From Microcella sp. (GTDB taxonomy: Bacteria > Actinomycetota > Actinomycetes > Actinomycetales > Microbacteriaceae): 48,389 nucleotides of DNA. The notes under the pieces were generated by a model. The model saw only the letters and a list, made by a program, of their open reading frames with translations. It did no database searches and was not told where the DNA came from. The DNA is taken from contig JAOASR010000084.1 in NCBI GenBank assembly GCA_030158585.1, positions 1-48,389 on the forward strand, written 5' to 3'. Made by a program: the position numbers and the translations under genes. Shown piece by piece: positions 39,662 through 48,389 of the stretch (the first letter of the stretch is position 1; the number at the start of each line of letters is the position of its first letter).

Positions 39662-39741
39662 CTCAGCCGCTAGCTCTCTCGCTCTGCCGCTAGCTGAGCG
39701 TTCCCGGACGGGCTCTCGGGCCGACCGGGAAGAATGCCCCC

Positions 39742-41442
<1,701 letters not shown>

Positions 41443-41462
41443 GCCGGGTTTCGTCGCACGGC

Positions 41463-41512
41463 TTGCGTGATCTATCGACTCTCGATAGTTTTCTATCGTT
41501 CCTCGATAGATT
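41463..41512 (+). promoter_or_regulatory. Promoter with tandem CTATCG-N5-CGATAG operators
   Basis: Two identical-layout palindromes, CTATCG-ACTCT-CGATAG (41472-41488) and CTATCG-TTCCT-CGATAG (41493-41509), have centres exactly 21 bp (two turns) apart. They overlap a promoter with -35 TTGCGT (41463-41468), 17-nt spacer and -10 TAGTTT (41486-41491). A second possible -10 box TAGATT (41507-41512) lies just before the start codon. Strikingly AT-rich for this genome. The small XRE regulator encoded two genes on is the natural candidate to bind. Confidence 0.75.
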
Positions 41513-41521
41513 GAAGTTGTC

Positions 41522-42001
41522 ATGCCGCGCTGGACCCGGGTACCTCTCCTGACCTTGCTCGTACTCATCGGGCTGCTCGTGCTCGCACTGCAAGTGGGAG
41601 CGCTTCCCGTTCTCGCAGCCGAGTGGGCCCGCGAAGCCCCCGAGTTCGACTTCCTCGCTATTCCGCTCGCCATCGGCGCCGTCGGTGCGGGGGTCTGCGT
41701 GCAGCTCGCCCTCGTCGTCACGGGGCGGCTCGTGCAGTTCGTGCACCGCGGCCGGATCCTCGATCGCGATGCGTTGCGCTGGGTCGACGGGCTCGTGCTG
41801 TGCGGAGCCCTGGCCACCGCGATAGTCATGGTCACCTTCGTCACCCTGGCTGTCGCCGGCACCGGGGGACCGCCCGCGCTCAGCATCCTGATGCTGACGG
41901 CGATCGTCGGGGGAACAACCGTCACGCTGCTGCTCACGGTGCTGCGCGCCCTGCTGCGGCAGGCCGTCGCCCTCGACGCCGAGCTGCGCGAGGTCGTGTG
42001 A
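41522..42001 (+). CDS. DUF2975 family membrane protein
   Basis: A 159-residue protein with four membrane helices (about 8-28, 45-67, 92-112 and 120-142) and a short loop VQFVHRGRILDRDALRWVDGL between helices 2 and 3 that is typical of DUF2975. Such genes are regularly followed by a small XRE regulator, as here: the stop TGA overlaps the next ATG as TGATG. Role unknown. Start ATG at 41522 is right after the operator region; no good ribosome site. Confidence 0.8.
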   Translation: MPRWTRVPLLTLLVLIGLLVLALQVGALPVLAAEWAREAPEFDFLAIPLAIGAVGAGVCVQLALVVTGRLVQFVHRGRILDRDALRWVDGLVLCGALATAIVMVTFVTLAVAGTGGPPALSILMLTAIVGGTTVTLLLTVLRALLRQAVALDAELREVV

Positions 42002-42240
42002 TGGCGATCGTGATCTCGATCGACCGCATGCTCGCCGAGCGGGGGATGCCTGTGGGCGCCTTCGCCGACGCGATCGGCATCACTCCGGCGAACGTCGCGG
42101 TGCTCAAGAACGGCCGCGCGAAAGCGGTTCGCTTCACGACCCTCGACGCGATCTGCCGCGTGCTCGACTGCCAGCCGGGCGACCTGCTGCAGTGGGTGCC
42201 CGACGAGGCTGCGCCGGGTGTCGAGGCGGGGGCGCAGTAG
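42001..42240 (+). CDS. Small XRE/Cro-type regulator (YozG-like)
   Basis: A 79-residue single helix-turn-helix protein: MLAERGMPVGAFADAIGITPANVAVLKNGRAKAVRFTTLDAICRVLDCQPGDLLQW, with the recognition helix around SITPANVAVLKNGR. It is the usual partner of DUF2975 proteins. Overlaps the DUF2975 stop as TGATG, so the two are made together. It probably binds the twin CTATCG operators and represses its own operon. Confidence 0.85.
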   Translation: MAIVISIDRMLAERGMPVGAFADAIGITPANVAVLKNGRAKAVRFTTLDAICRVLDCQPGDLLQWVPDEAAPGVEAGAQ

Positions 42241-42283
42241 CCGCGCCCAGAGCGCTCCAAGGGCCGCACCCGAGACTGGGAGC

Positions 42284-42667
42284 ATGAGCGCCGAGACCCC
42301 CGAGCCGCGCATCCTGCGCCCCGGCGACCCCGGGTACGACGCGGCCGCGCACGCCCGCCCCCACACCCCCGCCCGCTCCGCCGCTCGCGCCGCGCGCGAG
42401 GCGATCCGTCGCAACCCGCGCGTCGATTCGGCCTACCGCACGGGTGTCAAGGTCGTCGGCGGCACGACCGTCGGACTCGGCATCGTGCTCATGCCGCTGC
42501 CCGGGCCCGGGGCGCTCATCGCACTCGGCGGGCTCGCGATTCTCGGCACCGAGAACGAGCGCGCTCGGCGCCTGAACCAGCGCGGCGTCGCGCTCGCGAA
42601 GAAGGCGGCGGCCGCGTCGAAGGCTCGCCGTGAGGCGCGGAAGACGGAGACTCCGCCCCCGGCGTAG
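42284..42667 (+). CDS. TIGR02611 / PGPGW membrane protein
   Basis: A 127-residue protein with a hydrophilic N-terminus, then VVGGTTVGLGIVLMPLPGPGALIALGGLAILGTENERARRL (about 58-98), the PGPGW-type motif that forms one or two short membrane helices in this family, and a basic helical tail. Function is unknown. GAGACT 6 nt before the ATG is a weak leaderless-type box. Confidence 0.75.
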   Translation: MSAETPEPRILRPGDPGYDAAAHARPHTPARSAARAAREAIRRNPRVDSAYRTGVKVVGGTTVGLGIVLMPLPGPGALIALGGLAILGTENERARRLNQRGVALAKKAAAASKARREARKTETPPPA

Positions 42668-42677
42668 CGTGGAGTCC

Positions 42678-43670
42678 ATGCGATTCGGACTCTTCATTCC
42701 CCAGGGCTGGCGCCACGACCTCGTCGACATCGAGCCGAACGACCAGTGGGCGGTGATGAAGCGCCTCGCGCTGCACGCCGACGCCGGCGAGTGGGAGTCG
42801 ATCTGGGTCTACGACCACTTCCACACCGTGCCGGTGCCGAGCGACGAGGCGACCCACGAGGCGTGGACCCTCATGTCGGCCTTCGGCGCCGTCACCGAGC
42901 GCGTGCGCCTGGGCCAGATGTGCACGTGCATGGGCTACCGCAACCCCGCGTACCTCGCGAAGGTCGCCGCGACCGTCGACCACGTCTCGGGCGGTCGCGT
43001 CGAGATGGGCATCGGCGGCGGCTGGTACGAGCACGAGTGGAAGGCGTACGGCTACGGGTTCCCCGAGATCGGCGACCGCCTGCGCATGCTCGACGAGGGC
43101 GTGCAGATCATGCGGCAGGCCTGGTCGCAAGGCACCGCGACCCTCGACGGCCGCTATTACCAGGTCGACGGCGCGATCGTTCGGCCGCTGCCGATTCAGG
43201 AGCAGGGCATCCCCCTCTGGATCGCCGGCGGCGGCGAGAAGGTGACGCTGCGCATCGCGGCGCAGTACGGGCAGTACACGAACTTCGCCGGCGACCCCGA
43301 GGAGTTCACGCGCAAGAGCGAGATCCTGCGCGGGCACTGCGAGCGGCTCGGCACGAGCTTCGAGGCGATCACGCGCTCGTCGAACTTCAACTGCGTCGTC
43401 GGGCGCGACGAGGCCGAGGTCGCCGACCGCATCGCCGCGATCGAGGCGCGCCTCACCCGCTTCATCGGCGAGGAGCGCGCGACGAAGGCCGTCGCCGACC
43501 TGCGCAACGGAGCGGGCCTCGCGGGCACTCCCGAGCAGCTCGTCGAGAAGCTGCAGGGCCTGCAGAAGCTCGGCATGACGTACGCGATCACGTACTTCGC
43601 CGAGGCCGCCTACGACACGAGCGGCATCGAGCTGTTCGAGCGCGAGGTCATGCCGGCCCTCGCCGACTGA
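42678..43670 (+). CDS. LLM-class F420-dependent oxidoreductase
   Basis: A 330-residue TIM-barrel enzyme of the luciferase-like superfamily. MRFGLFIPQGWRHDLVDIE at the start, WESIWVYDHFHTVPVP, GQMCTCMGYRNPAYLAKVAATVDHVSGGRVEMGIGGGWYEHEW (flavin/F420-binding loop) and IWIAGGGEKVTLRIAAQYG. In actinobacteria such proteins mostly use F420; the substrate is unknown. TAGCGT (42665-42670) 7 nt before the ATG makes a leaderless mRNA likely; the TAG of that box also ends the PGPGW gene. Confidence 0.85.
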   Translation: MRFGLFIPQGWRHDLVDIEPNDQWAVMKRLALHADAGEWESIWVYDHFHTVPVPSDEATHEAWTLMSAFGAVTERVRLGQMCTCMGYRNPAYLAKVAATVDHVSGGRVEMGIGGGWYEHEWKAYGYGFPEIGDRLRMLDEGVQIMRQAWSQGTATLDGRYYQVDGAIVRPLPIQEQGIPLWIAGGGEKVTLRIAAQYGQYTNFAGDPEEFTRKSEILRGHCERLGTSFEAITRSSNFNCVVGRDEAEVADRIAAIEARLTRFIGEERATKAVADLRNGAGLAGTPEQLVEKLQGLQKLGMTYAITYFAEAAYDTSGIELFEREVMPALAD

Positions 43671-43983
43671 GCGGCGGATGCTCGGCGCGGGCCGCGCGGA
43701 GAGCGTCGCGCGCGCCCACCCGCACCCTGAGCCCGCCGCGCTCCGGTTCACCGCGGCCGGCACGGGCATCCGGCGCCGACGCCTGGCGCGCTTCTGAAAG
43801 TGCGGACGGCGCGAATCCCTCTCACCGGCTCCGCACTTCTGGAGGGCGGTTCGGGGATCGGCTGAGCAGCGTGAGCAGCACGGGCGTCACGAGCGGCACC
43901 AGCAGATGAGCAGCGCGGCACGTCGCGCGCGGCGGGCGAGCGGCCGATAGTGTGACCCTCCCGCGAGAGAGTGAGGCGCATCC
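43671..43983. other. Intergenic region with a hairpin and a promoter
   Basis: No gene is seen in these 313 bp. It contains a hairpin with 9-bp arms AAGTGCGGA (43798-43806) and TCCGCACTT (43830-43838), suited to terminate the upstream gene, and near its end TAGTGT (43948-43953), a plausible -10 box for the LysE gene, followed by a GAG/AGG-rich leader. Confidence 0.5.
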
Positions 43984-44712
43984 GTGACCCCGACGACCCT
44001 CGGCGAGGCCGCCCTCGCCGGCATCCTCGCCGGCTACGCGATCGCGATCCCGGTCGGCGCCATCGCCGCGCTGCTCATCACGCTCGGGGCCCAGCACGGG
44101 GCGCGCACCGCCGCCGGCGGCGCATTCGGCGCGGCCACCGTCGACGGCGTCTACGCGACGATCGCCGTCGTCGCGGGGGCCGCCGTCGCGCCGATCATCG
44201 CGCTCGTCGAAGAACCCCTGCGCTGGATCTCGGTCGCGGTGCTCATCGTGCTCGCCATCATGATCGCGCTGCCCGGCCTGCGGCGGGCCCGCACCCCGGC
44301 GCCTCCCGTCGTCGGCGACGCGGATGCGCGTCGCGCCCCCGGCGCGCTCGACGGCTCCGCCGCGCTCGCGGCCGGCACCGCCGGCACGACGACAGAGCGC
44401 GGCACCCGCCGCACGACCGCTCTCCGCCTGTTCCTCACCGTCGGCGGGCTGACTCTCGTCAATCCGGTCACGGTCGTCTACTTCGCGGCTCTCGTCGGCA
44501 GCTCGACCCTCGCCGCCGACGCGAGCTGGGCCGCGCGGGCCGTCTTCGTCGTCGCCGCCTTCGCCGCATCGCTCAGCTGGCAACTGCTGCTGACGACCGC
44601 CGGCGCGCTCGTCGGGCGCGCGCTCACCGGCCCCACCGGCTCGCGCATCACGGCGCTCGTGGGCGGCGCGCTCATCCTCGTGCTCGCGGTGCGCGCGGCG
44701 CTCGGCGCCTGA
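43984..44712 (+). CDS. LysE-family exporter
   Basis: A 242-residue membrane protein with six helices. GILAGYAIAIPVGAIAALLITLGAQHGARTAAGGAFGAATVDGVYATIA is the RhtB/LysE N-terminal signature, with a hydrophilic Ala/Pro/Gly-rich loop between helices 3 and 4 and FLTVGGLTLVNPVTVVYFAAL in helix 4. It should export amino acids or similar small molecules. GTG start; a GAGTGAGG stretch lies just upstream. Converges on the sugar ABC operon with only 6 bp between stops. Confidence 0.85.
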   Translation: MTPTTLGEAALAGILAGYAIAIPVGAIAALLITLGAQHGARTAAGGAFGAATVDGVYATIAVVAGAAVAPIIALVEEPLRWISVAVLIVLAIMIALPGLRRARTPAPPVVGDADARRAPGALDGSAALAAGTAGTTTERGTRRTTALRLFLTVGGLTLVNPVTVVYFAALVGSSTLAADASWAARAVFVVAAFAASLSWQLLLTTAGALVGRALTGPTGSRITALVGGALILVLAVRAALGA

Positions 44713-44718
44713 CCGGCC

Positions 44719-45666
44719 CTACCCCTTCATGCCCGTCGTGGCGATGCCGTCGACGAAGTAGCGCTGACCGACGAAGAACAGGATGATCATCGGCAGCGTC
44801 GTGATGACCGAGGCCGTGATGATGATCTCCCAGTTCCAGTTGCCGCCGAAGCCGAACTGGTCGACGAGCGCCTTGAGTCCGCGCGGGATCGTGAACGTCT
44901 CGCTGTCGCGCAGGTAGATGAGCGGCGTCATGAGGTCCGTCCACGCCGCTTGCGCCTCGAACAGCAGCGCGATGATGAACGCGGGCTTCGCGAGCGGCAG
45001 CGCGATCGACCAGAACAGCCGGAAGTTGCCCGCCCCGTCGATGCGCGCCGCCTCGAACACCTCGCGCGGCAGGCCGAGGAAGAACTGCCGCAGCAGAAAG
45101 ACGTAGAACGCGCTGCCGAACAGGTTGCCCGCCCACAGCGGCACGAGCGTGCCCGTCATGCCGAGCGCGTTCCAGATCAGGAAGGTCGGGATCATCGTCA
45201 CGGCACCCGGGAGCATCATCGTCGCGAGCACGAAGCCGAACAGCACCCCGCGACCTTTGAACCTGAAGTACGCGAACCCCCACGCGACCATCGCGCTCGA
45301 CATCGCGACCGTCACCGCGGCGAGCGCCGTCACGATCACCGTGTTCATGAGCCAGACCGCGAGCGGCACCTCGGCCCACACGTCGATGTAGTTCTGCGGC
45401 GTGAACGTCTCGGGAATAAGTCTGTTGTCGAACACCTCGCCGCGCGGCTTGAACGACGCCGAGATGAGCCACGCGAACGGGTACATGAACACGAGGCCGA
45501 GCAGCACGAGCACGGCGCGGTTGACGATGCGCCCGATCTGCTTGCGGCGACGGTGGTTGCGCTGCCGGGGCGCGCGGGCGACATCGGCATGAGCATCCGC
45601 CGCAGCATCGTGCCGGATGCCCGTGGTCGAGCCGGCGGGCAGCGGTCGGGCCGCGTGCGCCGTCAC
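44719..45666 (-). CDS. Sugar ABC importer permease (MalG type)
   Basis: A 315-residue permease with six helices and the EAA loop EAARIDGAGNFRLFWSIALPLAKPA (about 205-229) that docks the ATPase. The 45-residue basic, His/Ala-rich N-terminus is cytoplasmic. GTG start overlapping the MalF-like stop as GTGA (45663-45666). Third gene of the sugar operon. Confidence 0.9.
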   Translation of the reverse strand: MTAHAARPLPAGSTTGIRHDAAADAHADVARAPRQRNHRRRKQIGRIVNRAVLVLLGLVFMYPFAWLISASFKPRGEVFDNRLIPETFTPQNYIDVWAEVPLAVWLMNTVIVTALAAVTVAMSSAMVAWGFAYFRFKGRGVLFGFVLATMMLPGAVTMIPTFLIWNALGMTGTLVPLWAGNLFGSAFYVFLLRQFFLGLPREVFEAARIDGAGNFRLFWSIALPLAKPAFIIALLFEAQAAWTDLMTPLIYLRDSETFTIPRGLKALVDQFGFGGNWNWEIIITASVITTLPMIILFFVGQRYFVDGIATTGMKG

Positions 45667-46679
45667 TTCTGATCCCCCTCGTAGTAGACCAAGCGCTTCG
45701 AGACGACGAACTGCACGGCGGTGACGACCATGATCACGAGGAACAGCACCCACGCGAGCGCCGAGGCGTAGCCCATGTTGAAGAACTCGAAGGCCTGGCG
45801 GAACAGGTAGATGACGTAGAACAGCGCGGCATCCGACTGGAACGACTCGCCCCCCGCCCCGAAGAACGCCGTGTACGCCTCGGTGAAGGTCTGGAACCCG
45901 GCGATCGTGTTGACCACCGCGAGGAAGAACAGTGCGGGGCTGATCATCGGCAACGTGATGCGCGTCGTCTGCTGCCAGAGGTTCGCGCCGTCGATCGTCG
46001 CCGACTCGGTCAGCTCCTTCGGCACGTTCTGCAGCGCCGCGAGCAGGATGATGACCGCCGAGCCGATCGACCACAGGCTCATGAGCACGAGGCCCGGCTT
46101 CACCCACGCGGGGTCGGTCGTCCAGTACGGGCCAGGGATGCCGAAGGCGCCGAGCGCCTCGTTGATGAGGCCGCCCTGCCCGTTGAACAGCAGCAGGAAT
46201 AGCACGCCGACCGCGACCGCGGGCGTCATCTTCGGCAGGAAGAACAGCGTGCGGAAGAACCCTGCCGAGCGCCCCGCCCGCTGCAGCAGCATCGCGAGCA
46301 CGAGCGCGACGATGATGTGCGAGGGAACGTAGAGCGCCGTGTAGATGAGCGTGTTGAGCAGCGACTGGCCCACTCGCGGGTCCTCCGCGAGGCGCGCGTA
46401 GTTGTCGAAGCCGGTGAACTGCGCCGGGCTGATGCCGTCGTAGTCGGTGAGCGACAGGTACAGGCTGTAGCCGATCGGCCACGCCGTGAAGATCGCGAAC
46501 CCGATGAGCCACGGCGAGATGAAGCCGAGCGCCGCGAGCGTGTTGCGACGGGATGCCCGGCGCCGGGCCTTCGACGGAGGCGCCAGCTCGCGGCCGCTCT
46601 CCGTCGAGATCGTGCGGTCGAGCGCCGCGGGCACCCCCGCGGGCTCGGCGCCCGGGGGGATGCGCTGGGTCGTGGTCAC
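45663..46679 (-). CDS. Sugar ABC importer permease (MalF type)
   Basis: A 338-residue permease with six helices (first at FISPWLIGFAIFTAWPIGYSLYLSL) and the EAA loop ESATIDGANLWQQTTRITLPMISPA. The N-terminal 50 residues are disordered and basic. GTG start at 46679, 6 bp after the binding-protein stop. No ATPase gene is present, as is usual in actinobacteria, where one shared MsiK-type ATPase serves several sugar importers. Confidence 0.9.
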   Translation of the reverse strand: MTTTQRIPPGAEPAGVPAALDRTISTESGRELAPPSKARRRASRRNTLAALGFISPWLIGFAIFTAWPIGYSLYLSLTDYDGISPAQFTGFDNYARLAEDPRVGQSLLNTLIYTALYVPSHIIVALVLAMLLQRAGRSAGFFRTLFFLPKMTPAVAVGVLFLLLFNGQGGLINEALGAFGIPGPYWTTDPAWVKPGLVLMSLWSIGSAVIILLAALQNVPKELTESATIDGANLWQQTTRITLPMISPALFFLAVVNTIAGFQTFTEAYTAFFGAGGESFQSDAALFYVIYLFRQAFEFFNMGYASALAWVLFLVIMVVTAVQFVVSKRLVYYEGDQK

Positions 46680-46685
46680 GAGCGA

Positions 46686-48074
46686 CTACTCGCCGTCGAA
46701 CTCGGCCCAGGCCTCGTCGAGCGCGGCCTGCGCCTCGTCCTGGGCTGCGGCGAGAGCATCCGCCGGCTCGGCGTCACCGGCGAGCACGCTGTTGATCGCG
46801 TCCGTCCAGATGCGCGTGAACTCGGCGTCGGCCGGGTTGGCCGCCATGGCGACTGCGGCGTCGTTGGCCTCGTACATCGCCTCGATGCCCTGCTGCCACG
46901 GCTCATCGGCGTCGCTCAGCAAGCCGCGGATCTCCTCGTCGGCGGTCGCGTTGCCAGTCAGCACGCCGGTGAAGACGCCGCCCTCCTCCTCGCGGGCCTC
47001 CTTGCGAGCCTCGGCCGCGGTGACCCACGAGTCGACGGCCGTCATGGTGGTGGCGTAGCGGCACGCGGCGGTGCCGTTCTCGGTGCCCGCGGGCACGGCC
47101 CACGCCTGGCCGCCCGCGAAGGCGATGGGCTCGCCCTCGGGGGTGCGCACGGCGTCGAACGCCATGGGGGCATCCGGGCTCACGTCGTTGAGCACGTTGA
47201 CGTACCACTGCTCCATGGGCATCGCGCCGAGCTCGTCGGCGGCGAACTGGTTGCCCTCGCCGAAGAAGTCGGCCGAATCGCGGAAGGCCTTCACGGCCGA
47301 GAAGCCGCCCTGCGCCTCGTAGATGCCGACCGCCCACTCGAGCGCCTCGATCGCGGCCGGGTCGTCGAGGTTCGCCGTGCGCCCGTCCTCCGACAGCAGG
47401 TCGACACCGCGGGCCTTCGCCCACAGCGGGAAGAACTCGGGCAGCTTGCTGTCGACGCCGATCGTCTGCAGGTCGTCGCCCGAGCGCTGCACGAGCGCCT
47501 CAGCCGCGGCGGCCATCGCGTCGGGGTCGGAGCCGTTGACGTCGTCGATCGACAGGCCCGCCTCGTCGAGCAGCTTCGCGTTCGCCATCGTCAGCTGCAC
47601 CTGGTTGAACTCGGGGATGCCGTAGACCTCGTCGTCGAAAGTCACCTGCGCGAGCGCCTCCTCGCGGAACTGGCTCTCGTCGACGTCTTCGCCCTCGATG
47701 CAGTCGGTGAGCGGCACGATCGCCCCGCGCGCGGCGAGCGAGCCGATCTGATTGCGGCTCGCGTAGATGAGGTCGGGCACGTCGCCGGAGGCGACCGACG
47801 AGAGGAACTGCTGAATGTCGAGGCCGCCCTCGACGAGCGTGACATCGACGCTCTGGCCGAGCGCCTCGAGCGCGAGGTCGTGGCGCACCTCGGCGATCTC
47901 GTCGCCGAGGCCGAAGCCGACGATCTCGAGCTCACCGGTGAGGTCGGATTCGCCCCCGTACCAGGCCTGGTTGTCGCCGGGCGCGTTCTGCGCACCGCCG
48001 TTGGCGCAGGCGCCGAGCGTCAGGGCGGTGGCGGCGGCGAGCGCCGTGACCGGAAGCAGTCGTCGTGCAGTCAT
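46686..48074 (-). CDS. Extracellular sugar-binding lipoprotein of ABC importer
   Basis: A 462-residue family 1 solute-binding protein. Signal peptide with lipobox LGAC (Cys22), then GELEIVGFGLGDEIAEVRHDLALEALGQSVDVTLVEGGLD, DVPDLIYASRNQIGSLAARGAIVPLTD and a C-terminal lobe with GGQAWAVPAGTENGTAACRYATTM, all typical of disaccharide-binding lipoproteins. GAGGGG lies 7 nt before the ATG. First gene of the operon, under a LacI-type operator. The sugar is not determinable from sequence. Confidence 0.88.
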   Translation of the reverse strand: MTARRLLPVTALAAATALTLGACANGGAQNAPGDNQAWYGGESDLTGELEIVGFGLGDEIAEVRHDLALEALGQSVDVTLVEGGLDIQQFLSSVASGDVPDLIYASRNQIGSLAARGAIVPLTDCIEGEDVDESQFREEALAQVTFDDEVYGIPEFNQVQLTMANAKLLDEAGLSIDDVNGSDPDAMAAAAEALVQRSGDDLQTIGVDSKLPEFFPLWAKARGVDLLSEDGRTANLDDPAAIEALEWAVGIYEAQGGFSAVKAFRDSADFFGEGNQFAADELGAMPMEQWYVNVLNDVSPDAPMAFDAVRTPEGEPIAFAGGQAWAVPAGTENGTAACRYATTMTAVDSWVTAAEARKEAREEEGGVFTGVLTGNATADEEIRGLLSDADEPWQQGIEAMYEANDAAVAMAANPADAEFTRIWTDAINSVLAGDAEPADALAAAQDEAQAALDEAWAEFDGE

Positions 48075-48103
48075 GAAGATCCCCTCGTAGCGGGCGAGCA
48101 GCA

Positions 48104-48184
48104 TCACCCCCGAACGGGGGGTGAGCGCTGGCGACGTTACGACTGCTTCTCCGAGTGCACCAATGGCTTGACAGAAGCGCTTCT
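48104..48184 (-). promoter_or_regulatory. Sugar-operon promoter with LacI-type operator and second dyad
   Basis: On the minus strand: -35 TTGGTG (48158-48163), 18-nt spacer, -10 TAACGT (48134-48139). Upstream lies the perfect palindrome AGAAGCGCTTCT (48173-48184), the form bound by LacI/GalR-family repressors. Near the transcription start a second dyad TCACCCCC-N5-GGGGGTGA (48104-48124) could be another operator or an mRNA hairpin. No LacI gene lies in the window. Confidence 0.65.
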
Positions 48185-48234
48185 CGGCGATTGACTCCCT
48201 CACCGCGGATGCTCGCCCGCGGGTCGCCCGCCGG

Positions 48235-48389
48235 CTACGGCCGCAGCAGCACCTTGATTGCGCGCCGCTCATCCATGGCCGCGTAGGCCTCGGCAACCTC
48301 GGCGAGCGGCAGCTCGAGATCGAAGACGCGACCGGGCTCGATCGTGCCGTCGAGCACGAGCGGGAGCAGCTGCGCGACGTAGTTGCGCA
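48235..48389 (-). CDS. Zinc-type alcohol dehydrogenase, C-terminal end (partial)
   Basis: Only the last 51 residues are in the window, ending at a TAG (48235-48237); the gene continues past the right edge. The visible PLVLDGTIEPGRVFD and EVAEAYAAMDERRAIKVLLRP match the terminal helix and strand of zinc-dependent medium-chain alcohol dehydrogenases. No catalytic residue is in view, so the substrate is undefined. Confidence 0.75.
   Translation of the reverse strand, partial: RNYVAQLLPLVLDGTIEPGRVFDLELPLAEVAEAYAAMDERRAIKVLLRP

Noticed and set aside
46317-48194. Long plus-strand frame opposite the sugar ABC genes.
   Set aside because: The minus-strand genes carry lipobox, membrane helices and EAA loops; the plus frame has only Arg/Ala/Gly/His-rich sequence.

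Overview
The window is about 48 kb of very GC-rich DNA, almost wall-to-wall coding, with many GTG starts and stop/start overlaps of the ATGA, GTGA and TGATG kind. An F420-type luciferase-like oxidoreductase, a sugar ABC importer without its own ATPase, a candidate 6C RNA and the gene families present point to a high-GC actinobacterium, most likely a member of the Microbacteriaceae. This placement is inference. The content looks chromosomal: I see no transposase, integrase, phage gene, plasmid replication gene, CRISPR array, rRNA or tRNA.

Layout, left to right. The end of purL (1-281) faces a five-gene minus-strand cassette (285-3877): a small secreted peptide, a lipoprotein, a peptidoglycan-binding-domain adaptor, an ABC ATPase and an FtsX-like permease, transcribed from one promoter that carries a perfect-armed palindrome. 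A P-type cation ATPase follows (4020-6530). At 6946-13132 two acetate/monocarboxylate-type symporters, each with a two-helix DUF485-type partner, flank a LytS/LytTR two-component pair. Next come a DMT exporter, chorismate mutase, a candidate 6C RNA, a lipoprotein/acidic secreted protein pair, a 16-cysteine four-helix copper-binding protein, an unassigned protein, a glycosyltransferase and purA. A TetR/MFS pair (20041-22151) has two clear operators. After it lie a DUF2256/DUF3253 protein, an NTF2-like protein with a tiny membrane ORF behind it, a TrmH methyltransferase, an orphan DNA methyltransferase, a HAD phosphatase, a Cys-containing membrane protein, pyrE, exonuclease III, DedA, an AEC carrier, a DUF6421 protein and an SDR.

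The right third holds a surface protein with seven Asp-box repeats, a NarL-type two-component system next to a NatAB-type ABC exporter, a threonine aldolase, an acyl-CoA synthetase, a DUF2975/XRE pair behind tandem CTATCG operators, a PGPGW membrane protein, an F420-type oxidoreductase, a LysE exporter and a sugar ABC importer (binding protein plus two permeases) under a LacI-type operator. The window ends in the tail of a zinc alcohol dehydrogenase.

Two signals run through the whole window. First, at least 19 genes on both strands have a TANNNT hexamer 6-8 nt before the start codon and no Shine-Dalgarno sequence, which predicts leaderless mRNAs; this was used to choose starts. Second, many intergenic gaps, especially between convergent genes, contain long inverted repeats (9-17 bp arms), some nested or paired. 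The most interesting candidate system is the secreted-peptide/ABC cassette at 285-3958.
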